Below are positions 54,241 to 62,110 of a DNA stretch of 64,000 nucleotides, piece by piece. Numbering within the stretch: the first letter of the stretch is position 1; every line of letters begins with the position of its first letter. The notes beneath the pieces were generated by a model. That model was not told the DNA's origin. It saw nothing but the letters and a program-made list of their open reading frames with translations, and ran no database searches. The position numbers and the translations under genes are program-made. Source of the DNA: Saprospiraceae bacterium UBA6168 (GTDB taxonomy: Bacteria > Bacteroidota > Bacteroidia > Chitinophagales > Saprospiraceae); the NCBI GenBank assembly GCA_002435785.1, contig DIUC01000061.1, positions 57,596-121,595 on the forward strand, given 5' to 3'.

Positions 54241-55113
54241 TCAATGCTTATGCTTTGGCTCATAAATCAATCTCACAAAGCTGCTGAACCGCTGGTTTTC
54301 CCGGCTGATGGGGATGCCCGTCACGATGCCCACCAACAGGTTTTCGGCCAATGCGACCCTTAGTTGTGGACGGATGGTCATGTCGAAATCACCAGCGCCG
54401 TCAAATTGTTTGTTGAACTCAAGGCCGACAAAATTCCTCGTGCCACTTATCATATAATGCAGGTTGGAGTTTATTTGCCAACTGGTATGAAATGATTTAT
54501 CAGCGAAGTGCTGCTCAATGGCCGGACCGGTATAGAGCAAGCTATGGAAATTGCCGCCCCAGCGTTTTGCCGCTATGAAAAATGGGTTGTAAATATTTCC
54601 CTTGACGAAATCATCTTTCCCATAACTGTCAAAGGTCGTCAGCTCAAACTCTTGAATATATCCAATGGCCAAGGAAGTTTTCCTTTTTTCGGACACCAAA
54701 AATGTGTATTGTGCTGCGAGCTTCAGGCTGTTCAGCCTGTTGGAAGCTGTTTTTCCGTTTTCGGCAACGGGGGCATAGAACGAAAAGGGCAGCTCGACCT
54801 CAAGGCCCAAGCGGTCAATGGGAGCCCATTCGTATTCGACCAAAGCCTCGTACTTGTCGTAAGTGTTGTTGTCAATGACCCCAAAGCCCACGTTCCACTC
54901 CTTCTCGCCCTTTCTTGCGCCGAGGTCCCGGATGAGGTCAATATAAAGCGGCTCTGCGTGGAGGACTTTGTCTGGTTCCTGCCAATTTTCAAATTCCTGA
55001 ATATACAGGCTGTCTGTTGTCGCATTCTTTTGCTGCTTTTTATTGGGTTTTATTTGTGCGTTCACACTGAAAGCCGTAAATAAAACCAGTAGTGCTAAAA
55101 AAGTAAATCTCAT
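54241..55113 (-). CDS. HAEPLYIDLIRDLGARKGEKEWNVG-motif outer-envelope protein
   Basis: 290 residues from MRFTFLALLVLFTAFSVNAQ, a signal peptide; 12 codons above it are discarded. The stretch HAEPLYIDLIRDLGARKGE directly followed by KEWNVGFGV is a hallmark of a Bacteroidota family of unknown function. After it come alternating strands (ALVEYEWAPIDRLGLEVELPFSFYAP, KLAAQYTFLVSEKRKTSLAIGYIQEFEL) that suggest an outer-membrane beta barrel. No enzyme motif. It ends HKH, rich in histidine (YEPKHKH). A 462-base gap precedes it. Confidence 0.75.
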   Translation of the reverse strand: MRFTFLALLVLFTAFSVNAQIKPNKKQQKNATTDSLYIQEFENWQEPDKVLHAEPLYIDLIRDLGARKGEKEWNVGFGVIDNNTYDKYEALVEYEWAPIDRLGLEVELPFSFYAPVAENGKTASNRLNSLKLAAQYTFLVSEKRKTSLAIGYIQEFELTTFDSYGKDDFVKGNIYNPFFIAAKRWGGNFHSLLYTGPAIEQHFADKSFHTSWQINSNLHYMISGTRNFVGLEFNKQFDGAGDFDMTIRPQLRVALAENLLVGIVTGIPISRENQRFSSFVRLIYEPKHKH

Positions 55114-55575
55114 GATGCTATAATTTGAATTGGTGATTTCAATGGACACGACCTCTACCTATCACTTTCCGTAATTTAAAATCATCGAAACAAAATCAAT
55201 GATTATTTTAATGGGGACAGAAAGAGAATATGATGGTCGTGTTTAATGAACGTGTTTTGATTTGGAACAATAGCGGCAAAGCTCCAACTGGGTTGAAAGG
55301 TTGTGGTTTAATCTAGTATTTAGGTGTTCATAAAATCCGTTTATTCCCACAAAATATTTGTGGGAATAAGCGCAATTCATGACAAATAAATAACCAACTA
55401 AGCCAAATCCATGCAAAGGGATTGATGAAAAATTATTGGCAAAAACTGCCAAACCGGATGGTTGATTCCATTGCAAAGCATCGCCAAGGTCTGAGTAAAT
55501 AAGCAGTATAATCCACTAAAATAAAGGATTAGCAGCTAACCCAAACTTGTTGATTTACGAAACCCCCAAAGGAAA
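55114..55575. other. 462-base intergenic region with hairpin
   Basis: Contains a 13-bp perfect hairpin at 55341-55369. A 77-codon minus frame at 55243-55476 crosses the hairpin and has no family features; I do not call it. No promoter box was found for the 55113 gene. Confidence 0.5.
55341..55369. repeat. 13-bp perfect hairpin with 3-base loop
   Basis: TTATTCCCACAAA, loop ATA, TTTGTGGGAATAA. Same stem-and-3-base-loop design as the palindromes at 49408, 60012 and 62325 but unrelated in sequence. Confidence 0.75.
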
Positions 55576-55965
55576 TCAGGCGGCAAAATCGGGTGGTGGA
55601 GTAGTAAGTTCTGGAGAGAACTGGTGGCGGAGAAGGTTGTAATGGTTGGGCTGGACAGTTTTTTTTGTTGATGCCAATGTTTCCTGTCCGAGGGTAGGTG
55701 TGTAAACATAGTCCGACACCAACTTGGCAAGTTTTAGCGTGTTTTTACTTTCAGAATTTGGTTCATCTCGTTCCTCAAAGCAATCCTCAATATCGAGCAA
55801 TTGCTCTGCGATGATTTCGGTGATGGTTTCCATTTCGTTCAGGATCATATCTTCATAAACCGAATCAAACCACGGGTCAACAGGGTCAACGCTGGTGTTG
55901 ATGAGGTGCATCACCATCAACATCCAAAAAAACCTGAAGAATTTATGTTTCCTGATAAACTGCAT
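55576..55965 (-). CDS. Small hypothetical membrane-associated protein
   Basis: 129 residues. It begins with a basic stretch and one hydrophobic segment (MQFIRKHKFFRFFWMLMVMHLIN), followed by an acidic central part (EMETITEIIAEQLLDIEDCFEERDEP) and a Pro-rich end (LTTPPPDFAA). Short Bacteroidota proteins with this layout are common and uncharacterised. A good TTG-N21-TATTTTTG promoter directly in front supports it being a real gene. The signal segment could be cleaved or stay as an anchor. Confidence 0.65.
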   Translation of the reverse strand: MQFIRKHKFFRFFWMLMVMHLINTSVDPVDPWFDSVYEDMILNEMETITEIIAEQLLDIEDCFEERDEPNSESKNTLKLAKLVSDYVYTPTLGQETLASTKKTVQPNHYNLLRHQFSPELTTPPPDFAA

Positions 55966-55973
55966 AATGGGTG

Positions 55974-56005
55974 CAAAAATAAAGCATTGCCGTGGTTCTT
56001 GTCAA
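55974..56005 (-). promoter_or_regulatory. Promoter of the small hypothetical gene
   Basis: On the minus strand TTG (56003-56005), 21-base spacer, TATTTTTG (55974-55981). Transcription would start very near the ATG at 55965, giving an almost leaderless mRNA. Confidence 0.55.
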
Positions 56006-56154
56006 CTGCCTTTTACGTTATTCTGTTTAATAAGTTGTTAAGGCAGAAAGAATTAACGTGTAGGAGGGATATAAAGTTGAGGAGATTCTTGGTCAGGCAA
56101 TTATTATACCGTTTGCGATAGAAACGCCATTAAAAAAACATTAACGCCATTAAA

Positions 56155-57423
56155 TTATCCACGACTCATAAGCCACTGCTCTACTTCCCGTTTTGAAAAA
56201 AAGGCAGCCATGCCCAGCGAAACGAGCAGGTAACTGGCCAAAGCGTACACACCCATTGGCCAAAGGCCGCCCAATCCAAACCAATCGCCGCCTTGCCACC
56301 AAATCAGCCACAGCCCGAAGGCTGCCCTAAGTGCCTCCGACACCACCGCCCAGCGGCTTTTGTCCATCAAAGTGGTGTAGCTGAAAACACTGGCAAACAG
56401 GAAGCCGCCATACCAAAACATGCCCGGTATCCCAATCAGGGCGATTTGGTTGAATAGGTAAAACATCAAGCCCAAAGTGACCAAAAGCTGCGCCCACGAC
56501 CAAGTGGTGAGTGCAAGGGATGGGTGCGTGTCGTATTTTTCCAAACGGGAAACATCCTCCACGACGCTGACCGGGTATGCCGCCGCCACATCGGCAGGCC
56601 GCCAGCCAGTGGGCATGAACCAAATGCGTAGCTTGTCCCACCACGAGCGGGCACGCCAGGCGTCGGTGAGCAGCAACCAGAAGTGCTGCCAGCCGATGAG
56701 GACGGGGTTCCACGTCTGCACGGGCCTTTTCACGCCGTAAACAGGCGGCACCTCCGCCAGCTCCGGCTGGAAGGTCCCGAAGAGTTTGTCCCAGATGATG
56801 AAAATCTGGCCGTAGTTTTTATCCAAATACACCTCGTTTATGGCATGGTGAACCCGGTGGTGCGAGGGCGTGACGAGGAAGGTTTCCAAAAAGCCCATTT
56901 TCCCAATCAGCCTCGTGTGGTACCAGAATTGTGCGAACAACTGAATGGGTGCGATGACAGCGATGACCGCCGTTGGGATGCCAATCAGCGCCGCAGGCAG
57001 CATCAAAAAAGTGAAAATCCGAAACACCTCCGAAATGCTCTGCCGCAATGCGCACGACAGGTTGAACTCCTCGCTGCTATGGTGGATGATGTGGCGGTTC
57101 CAAAGGAAATTGACCGTATGCTCCAGCCGGTGTGTCCAGTACCCGGCAAAGTCTTTGGCCACGAATGCCAGCACGAACACAAGCCAAGTAGCTTTAATGG
57201 TAAAAATGGCGAGGTGCTCCACCATCCAGGCGTAGCTGATGATGGCGATGCTGAGGCCCAGCACGTCCTTTACCACATTGGTGATGCCGCTGCTGAGGCT
57301 CGACACCATGTCCAGTCCTCGGTTCACAGAAACCCCCATCCAGCGGGCCGCCGCCTCTTCGATGAGTATCAACAGGAAAAAAATGGGGATGGCGATATTG
57401 AGGGCCTGGGCATACGCTTCCAT
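56155..57423 (-). CDS. Sterol desaturase / fatty-acid hydroxylase family protein
   Basis: 422-residue di-iron membrane enzyme. Its first half carries the histidine boxes of the family: HRLEH, HIIHHSSEE and HHRVHHAINEVYLDKNYG, with hydrophobic helices between them (LVFVLAFVAKDFAGYWTHRLEH). These boxes bind two iron atoms that activate O2 to hydroxylate or desaturate lipids. The C-terminal ~150 residues add four more hydrophobic segments not needed for the catalytic core. In Bacteroidota such enzymes act on fatty acids, carotenoids or hopanoid-type lipids; substrate unknown here. Single gene, divergent from the OmpA-family gene. Confidence 0.88.
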   Translation of the reverse strand: MEAYAQALNIAIPIFFLLILIEEAAARWMGVSVNRGLDMVSSLSSGITNVVKDVLGLSIAIISYAWMVEHLAIFTIKATWLVFVLAFVAKDFAGYWTHRLEHTVNFLWNRHIIHHSSEEFNLSCALRQSISEVFRIFTFLMLPAALIGIPTAVIAVIAPIQLFAQFWYHTRLIGKMGFLETFLVTPSHHRVHHAINEVYLDKNYGQIFIIWDKLFGTFQPELAEVPPVYGVKRPVQTWNPVLIGWQHFWLLLTDAWRARSWWDKLRIWFMPTGWRPADVAAAYPVSVVEDVSRLEKYDTHPSLALTTWSWAQLLVTLGLMFYLFNQIALIGIPGMFWYGGFLFASVFSYTTLMDKSRWAVVSEALRAAFGLWLIWWQGGDWFGLGGLWPMGVYALASYLLVSLGMAAFFSKREVEQWLMSRG

Positions 57424-57493
57424 GAATCGTTATTTGAAAGTGGACTGGACACAAAGTTCAAATAAAATTGCGCATTTTGATTCTTCATTTTGC

Positions 57494-57530
57494 CTGCTTC
57501 GCAAAACAGCCTCAATTTCTGCCAGCGGGT
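57494..57530. repeat. 37-bp copy of the hisIE 3' end
   Basis: CTGCTTCGCAAAACAGCCTC plus TTCTGCCAGCG matches 59743-59779, inside hisIE, at 34 of 37 positions and in the same direction. It lies in the leader of the OmpA-family gene, so that gene is bracketed by direct repeats. Confidence 0.75.
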
Positions 57531-57642
57531 CCATTTAGCAAAGCCCCCCGAAGGTGTGACGACATTTGAACATCACGATACTTGAACCGTTATGCCCAAG
57601 CATTACACCATCAAATAGTTACTTTTTCAAACCACGGGTTCC

Positions 57643-59679
57643 ATGAACTACTATCAAAAAGCCCTGTACGCAGGGATCCTCTTCTGCCTTTCGTTGCAAA
57701 TGAACGCACAAACTTCAGCGACGAATGTCAGCGGCAATGCTGCACCAGCTATCACCATCATCAACTGTTCGGCTGCCAACTCGGATAAACTGGAATTCTC
57801 TCCAACTTACTACCACAACGGGTTGGTGTTCGCCACTTCCCGCTCCGAAAAGGGCGCAGTGGACAAGAAAATTGACGAGCATTTTTTCGAGCTGTATTAT
57901 GCTGAAATTGCTCCATCGGGCTTGCCAATGCAGCCTTATTTTTTCTCGCCAGCGCTTACTTCCCGCCTGCACGAAGGGCCGGTTGCGTTCAACCGGGATT
58001 TCACCAAAATTTATTTCACCCGAAACAACGTCCAAGACGGTGTCGTGAAAAAAGATGCAGACGGCGATGTCAAGCTCCAGATTTTCGGAGCGGAAAAAAG
58101 CCCCGCCGATTGGATAAATCTGCACAGCCTTCCCTTCAACAAGGTGGATTATTCCTGCGCCCATCCCTCGCTTTCCGCCGACGAGCGGATGATGTATTTT
58201 TCTTCCGACATGCCCGGCGGCTACGGCGGCATGGACTTGTACAAGGTTGAAAAATCAGGCGAAACATGGGGCAAGCCAATCAACTTAGGCACAAAAATCA
58301 ATACCTCCGACAACGAAATTTTTCCGTTCACCCACCCTGATGGCGCTTTATTTTTCACTTCCGATAGGAAGGGTGGATTGGGAGGGCTGGACATTTACAA
58401 AGTAAATGTGTCTTTAGGTGGTGTCATTGAGTCCGTCAATATTGGCGCACCTTATAATTCGAGCGCTGACGATTTGGGTATTATCATGAACATGGATGGC
58501 AACAAGGGCTATTTCTCCTCGGCAAGAGCGGGTGGGTTGGGAAAGGACGACCTCTACTATTTTGAAACCACGGAGCCGCTGATTCAAACCAGCGAAGTGA
58601 ACCTGGTGGTAACGGTCGTGGACGAAGAAACCGGGAACCCAATTCCATTTGCCGACCTGCGGGTGCTGAAAGGAATGGCTGGCGGTTTTCTTGAAAATGA
58701 TGAGCTGTACGACTTGGAATTGGTGCCATCTGCCAGCAAGCCGGGCGAGCTGAACCTCCAAATGGTGCGCAAATCCGAAAACCAACTCCCCTTGCCCATT
58801 GCCTCCAGCGATAGTAAGGGCATGGTGCGCACCAGCTTGAAACGACACCAAAACTACGTGTTGATTGTGTCGAAGGAAGATTATACCACGAAGGATGTTT
58901 CCCATTCTACCATGAATACACCGGAAACGCAGTTCCTCACCGTGAAGCTCAAGCGCCAAACTTGCGTGATGCTGACGGGAACGGTGATTGCCGGAAAATA
59001 CGGAAAAGGCGTACCGGGCGCAATGGTGAAGATTTACAACCAATGCAGCCGCACAGACGACTATGTGCTCACCAACCTCGATGGTGTCTTTCATTATTGC
59101 CTGCAAGATGCTTGCGATTTCGACCTGACCACCACCAAGGAAGGTTACAACCAGGTGGTCACCAGCACCACCACCAAAGGCGCAGAAAAGCAACTCAACC
59201 TAACCATTTCGCTTACGCCGAATGATGAGTCCATTGTGCGGGCACCAGTGAAAAAAGGCTCCATCATCATCTTGGATAAAATCTATTACGACTTCGATAT
59301 GTCGTACATCCGGGTCGGTGCCGCCAGGGACCTCGATGCCCTTATTCAATTGATGAGGCGCTACCCCAGCATGGAGGTAGAATTGTCGGCACATACCGAT
59401 TCCCGTGGAACTGCGGATTACAACTCGGAACTGTCCTTGCTCCGGGCAAAGGCGGCGAAGGATTACGTGACCGTCAGGGGGATTGCTGCCAACCGCATCA
59501 CCACCTTCGGTCATGGCGAAGCTTTTCCACGAAACAGGTGCAGCGATGGCGTCAATTGTTCGGAAGAAGAGCACCAGTTCAACCGCCGCACCGAAATCCG
59601 GGTGGTGGAAATTGACGAACCAGTCACAGTGAAATATTTGGATGAAGGCCCAAAGGTGATTGACGGTAAGAAAAATTAA
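57643..59679 (+). CDS. OmpA-family outer-membrane protein with PD40 repeats
   Basis: 678 residues with signal peptide MNYYQKALYAGILFCLSLQMNAQ. Residues ~50-310 hold WD40-like PD40 repeats (FSPTYYHNGLVFATSRSEKG, AHPSLSADERMMYFSSDMPGGYGGMDLY, PDGALFFTSDRKGGLGGLDIY). Two carboxypeptidase-regulatory-like beta domains follow, the second with GTVIAGKYGKGVPGAMVKIY. The last ~130 residues are an OmpA peptidoglycan-binding domain (KIYYDFDMSYIRVGAARDLDALI, ELSAHTDSRGTADYNSELSLLRAKAAKDY, FNRRTEIRVVEI). This layout is shared with gliding and T9SS-linked OmpA proteins such as PorE-like forms. The gene lies between direct repeats of the hisIE end. Confidence 0.9.
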   Translation: MNYYQKALYAGILFCLSLQMNAQTSATNVSGNAAPAITIINCSAANSDKLEFSPTYYHNGLVFATSRSEKGAVDKKIDEHFFELYYAEIAPSGLPMQPYFFSPALTSRLHEGPVAFNRDFTKIYFTRNNVQDGVVKKDADGDVKLQIFGAEKSPADWINLHSLPFNKVDYSCAHPSLSADERMMYFSSDMPGGYGGMDLYKVEKSGETWGKPINLGTKINTSDNEIFPFTHPDGALFFTSDRKGGLGGLDIYKVNVSLGGVIESVNIGAPYNSSADDLGIIMNMDGNKGYFSSARAGGLGKDDLYYFETTEPLIQTSEVNLVVTVVDEETGNPIPFADLRVLKGMAGGFLENDELYDLELVPSASKPGELNLQMVRKSENQLPLPIASSDSKGMVRTSLKRHQNYVLIVSKEDYTTKDVSHSTMNTPETQFLTVKLKRQTCVMLTGTVIAGKYGKGVPGAMVKIYNQCSRTDDYVLTNLDGVFHYCLQDACDFDLTTTKEGYNQVVTSTTTKGAEKQLNLTISLTPNDESIVRAPVKKGSIIILDKIYYDFDMSYIRVGAARDLDALIQLMRRYPSMEVELSAHTDSRGTADYNSELSLLRAKAAKDYVTVRGIAANRITTFGHGEAFPRNRCSDGVNCSEEEHQFNRRTEIRVVEIDEPVTVKYLDEGPKVIDGKKN

Positions 59680-59692
59680 ACCATCCCAAAGT

Positions 59693-59730
59693 AAAAACAA
59701 AGGGCACCTGTTCGGGCGCCCTTTGTTTTT
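59693..59730. terminator. Bidirectional terminator between OmpA-family gene and hisIE
   Basis: AAAAACAAAGGGC at 59693-59705 pairs perfectly with GCCCTTTGTTTTT at 59718-59730. A-run on one side and T-run on the other make it work for both convergent genes; its last base overlaps the hisIE stop codon. Confidence 0.9.
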
Positions 59731-60362
59731 TACTTTTTCATTCTGCTTCGCAAAACAGCCTCCACTTCTGCCAGCGAGTGTCCCTTTGCTTTCAGCAATA
59801 CCAGCAGGTGAAAGACCAAATCGGCAGCCTCTCCCAAGAGCAATTCCGGCTGGTCTTCCATCGCCTCCAACGCAACTTCCACGCCCTCTTCCCCCACTTT
59901 TTGCGCCATTTTTTTGATGCCTTTTTGCGCCAAACTGGCCACATAACTCCCATCCGTAGGGTTCTCAAAACGGTCGGCGATGGTGCGTTCGAGTACACCG
60001 AGGTATGCACCACTGACCGGGTGACTCGAAGTCACCTGGTCAGTTTTCAGCCCATTTTGCTCTCCAAAACACGTGTCGCTCCCCGTATGGCAGACCGGCC
60101 CATGCGGTTTTGCTTTGATTAAAATCGTGTCGGCATCGCAGTCCGGCAGCACCTCTACCACATCGAGGAAGTGGCCGCTGGTCTCGCCCTTCGTCCACAG
60201 CCGCTGCTTGCTCCTACTGAAAAACGTGACACGTTGCTCGGCCAAAGTCTTCGTGAGCGCCGCCTCATCCATGAAGCCAAGCATGAGCACCACGCCCGTT
60301 TGGGCGTCTTGAATGATGGCTGGGGCCAGGCCGTCGGGGTATTTTTTGAAATCTATTTTCAT
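59730..60362 (-). CDS. hisI: Bifunctional phosphoribosyl-AMP cyclohydrolase / phosphoribosyl-ATP pyrophosphatase
   Basis: HisIE carries out the second and third steps of histidine synthesis. The HisI half (residues ~1-105) has MLGFMDEAALTKTL, RLWTKGETSGHFLDVVEVLPDCDADTILIKAKPHGPVCHTG (in pieces), with the metal-binding Asp and Cys residues in DCDAD, VCHTG and DTCFG. The HisE half (~120-210) has GSYVASLAQKGIKKMAQKVGEEGVEVALEA and LLGEAADLVFHLLVLL. Between the halves residues 107-118 (TDQVTSSHPVSG) are encoded by a 15-bp perfect-type hairpin (60012-60044) and look inserted. Last gene of the his operon. Confidence 0.95.
   Translation of the reverse strand: MKIDFKKYPDGLAPAIIQDAQTGVVLMLGFMDEAALTKTLAEQRVTFFSRSKQRLWTKGETSGHFLDVVEVLPDCDADTILIKAKPHGPVCHTGSDTCFGEQNGLKTDQVTSSHPVSGAYLGVLERTIADRFENPTDGSYVASLAQKGIKKMAQKVGEEGVEVALEAMEDQPELLLGEAADLVFHLLVLLKAKGHSLAEVEAVLRSRMKK
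59743..59779. repeat. hisIE end, partner of the 57494 direct repeat
   Basis: The coding original of the 37-bp sequence copied at 57494-57530; encodes the LAEVEAVLRSR end of HisIE on the minus strand. Confidence 0.75.
60012..60044. repeat. In-frame palindrome inside hisIE
   Basis: ACTGACCGGGTGACT, loop CGA, AGTCACCTGGTCAGT: 15-bp stem, one G-T, 3-base loop. Same family as 62325-62357 in hisH (core GACCGGGT[G/A]ACT). Translated within HisIE. Confidence 0.85.
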
Positions 60363-60368
60363 GTGTGA

Positions 60369-60432
60369 GGTTTAGAGGGTTTAGAGAGTTTAGAGAGTTT
60401 AGATTGGGTCTCAGTTAAACCTTCTAAACCCG
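60369..60432. repeat. Tandem 9-mer and inverted partner between hisF and hisIE
   Basis: Four copies of [G/A]GTTTAGAG at 60369-60404, followed at 60415-60432 by TTAAACCTTCTAAACCCG, which can pair back with them. It fills the gap and includes the hisF stop codon. Confidence 0.7.
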
Positions 60433-61179
60433 AATTACAACTCCCTGATTATCAAGGTATCTCTTCAAATCCGGCACCGCAATCTCCCCAAAATGAAAAA
60501 TGCTCGCCGCCAGCGCCGCATCCGCCTTTCCTTCGGTAAAAACTTCCGTGAAATGCGCCATGCTCCCCGCCCCGCCGCTGGCGATGACCGGAATGCCCAC
60601 CCGCTCCGACACCGCCCTCGTCAACTCAATGGCAAAGCCGTTTTTGCTGCCGTCATGGTCCATGGAGGTGAGCAGGATTTCGCCAGCGCCACGCTCCTCC
60701 GCCTCGGTCGCCCAGGCCAGCGCCCGGTGCGCCGTGCGCAGCCGCCCGCCGTTCAGATAGACCCACCAATCCCCATCATCCTGCTTGGCATCAATGGCCA
60801 CCACGATGCACTGGCTGCCAAATTCCTTCGCCAAATCGTTGATTAACAACGGGTTGCGAACCGCCGCCGAGTTCACCGACACCTTGTCTGCCCCAGACTC
60901 CAGCAGCACCAAGACATCACTCATTGAGCCAATGCCACCGCCCACCGTGAAGGGGATATTGATGGCTTGCGCAATGCGGTGTACCAACGTCGCAAAGGTT
61001 TTGCGCTCCTCATGCGTGGCGGTGATGTCGAGGAAAACGAGTTCGTCAGCACCTTCAGCAGCGTACCGGGCGGCCAGATCCACTGGGTTGCCAGCGTCCC
61101 GCAGGTTCACGAAATTGACGCCTTTGACGGTGCGCCCGTCCTTGATGTCAAGGCAGGGGATGATGCGTTTTGCAAGCAT
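60424..61179 (-). CDS. hisF: Imidazole glycerol phosphate synthase, cyclase subunit
   Basis: HisF takes ammonia from HisH and turns PRFAR into imidazole glycerol phosphate and AICAR. The 251-residue (beta/alpha)8 barrel has the general acid/base Asp in [17 protein letters not shown] and the second in [12 protein letters not shown], phosphate loops VGGGIGSM and [14 protein letters not shown], and [14 protein letters not shown]. Length is standard. Its stop codon falls in the GTTTAGAG repeat, and a 101-bp element with inverted ends lies before its start. Confidence 0.97.
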   Translation of the reverse strand: MLAKRIIPCLDIKDGRTVKGVNFVNLRDAGNPVDLAARYAAEGADELVFLDITATHEERKTFATLVHRIAQAINIPFTVGGGIGSMSDVLVLLESGADKVSVNSAAVRNPLLINDLAKEFGSQCIVVAIDAKQDDGDWWVYLNGGRLRTAHRALAWATEAEERGAGEILLTSMDHDGSKNGFAIELTRAVSERVGIPVIASGGAGSMAHFTEVFTEGKADAALAASIFHFGEIAVPDLKRYLDNQGVVIRV

Positions 61180-61193
61180 ACATTATTATTAGG

Positions 61194-61294
61194 TAGTAAG
61201 GGCCTTTAGGCCGTCCCGTCCAAGCCCTTTAGGGCGAGGATAAAGCAATATCGGCGTAAACGTCTTGGACAGGATGGCCTAAAGGCCGTTGCTA
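61194..61294. mobile_element. 101-bp miniature element with 31-bp inverted ends, hisA-hisF gap
   Basis: Ends 61194-61224 and 61264-61294 match as inverted repeats at 27 of 31 positions (core GGCCTTTAGGCC, GTCCAAG). The centre of 39 bases has its own CCCTTTAGGG palindrome. It has no coding capacity and supplies the hisA stop codon. Looks like a MITE-type element; no target duplication confirmed. Confidence 0.6.
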
Positions 61295-62002
61295 ACGAGT
61301 CCAAGTATTTAAATTCTCAAAGTCCTCATAAATCGCCTTCCCCACAATCGCCCCGGTGCAGCCAATTTCCGCCAATTCCCCCAAGTCGCTTGGCGAACTG
61401 ACTCCGCCGCTGGCAATCAGTTGCAGCCCCGGAAATTGCGCCAGCACCCGCCGATACAGCGCCGTGGAAGGTCCAGTGAGCAGCCCATCCCGCCCGATGT
61501 CCGTGCAGAAAACCTGCCGTACGCCAGCCCTTGTCATTTCCTCCAAAAAATCAAAAAGGCCGATGTCGGTCTGCTCCAACCAGCCGCTGATGGCCAATTT
61601 TTCATTTCGCACATCCACGCCGAGTAGGATTTTCTCAGGGCCATATTTATCCCACCACCTGAAAAACAGCGGTTTATCCTTCACTGCCACACTGCCGATG
61701 GCCGCCATTACCGCCCCAGCTTCGAACACTTTCTCAATGTCCGCATCCGACTTGATGCCACCGCTGAAATCAATGACCAGCGAGGTTTCAGCGGCCACTT
61801 TTTGGAGAATATGCAAGTGTTGGGGCTTGCCTGCCCTCGCTCCATCCAAGTCCACCATGTGCAACCGCCGGAAGCCCGCCGCCTCGAACTGCTTGGCCAC
61901 GGCCACTGGGTCGGCGGCATAGTCGGTGCGCTGCGCAAAATCGCCTTGGCGCAGGCGGACGCAGTGATTGTTCATCAAGTCCATTGCTGGGATTGTTATC
62001 AT
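61292..62002 (-). CDS. hisA: Phosphoribosylformimino-AICAR-P isomerase
   Basis: HisA opens the ring of ProFAR to PRFAR by an Amadori rearrangement. The 236-residue barrel has the catalytic Asp in IPAMDLMNNHCVRLRQGD and the second in FCTDIGRDGLLTGPS, with IDFSGGIKSDADIE and LIASGGVSSPSDL as phosphate loops. Slightly shorter than the usual 240-245. Its stop codon (61292-61294) is the outermost part of the inverted-repeat element that fills the gap to hisF. Confidence 0.96.
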   Translation of the reverse strand: MITIPAMDLMNNHCVRLRQGDFAQRTDYAADPVAVAKQFEAAGFRRLHMVDLDGARAGKPQHLHILQKVAAETSLVIDFSGGIKSDADIEKVFEAGAVMAAIGSVAVKDKPLFFRWWDKYGPEKILLGVDVRNEKLAISGWLEQTDIGLFDFLEEMTRAGVRQVFCTDIGRDGLLTGPSTALYRRVLAQFPGLQLIASGGVSSPSDLGELAEIGCTGAIVGKAIYEDFENLNTWTR

Positions 62003-62023
62003 AGTTGGATTGTTATTTCAAGG

Positions 62024-62110
62024 GATTTCTAAGCCCGAGGAACGAGGGATTGGAAAGCCCGAAGTGCACAGCACCTCAAAAGCTTTCCAATCCCTTCGAA
62101 TTTAGAAATC
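62024..62110. repeat. 87-bp inverted-repeat element over the hisH 3' end
   Basis: GATTTCTAA (62024-62032) and GGGATTGGAAAGC (62046-62058) pair with GCTTTCCAATCCC (62082-62094) and TTAGAAATC (62102-62110). The element spans the gap and the last 11 codons of hisH. Confidence 0.7.

Noticed and set aside
55243..55476. 77-codon minus-strand open frame
   Set aside because: It crosses a perfect hairpin, has no promoter, no family features and odd composition; probably chance.
60369..60404. Possible CRISPR-like array
   Set aside because: The 9-base units are directly adjacent with no spacers, so this is a simple tandem repeat.
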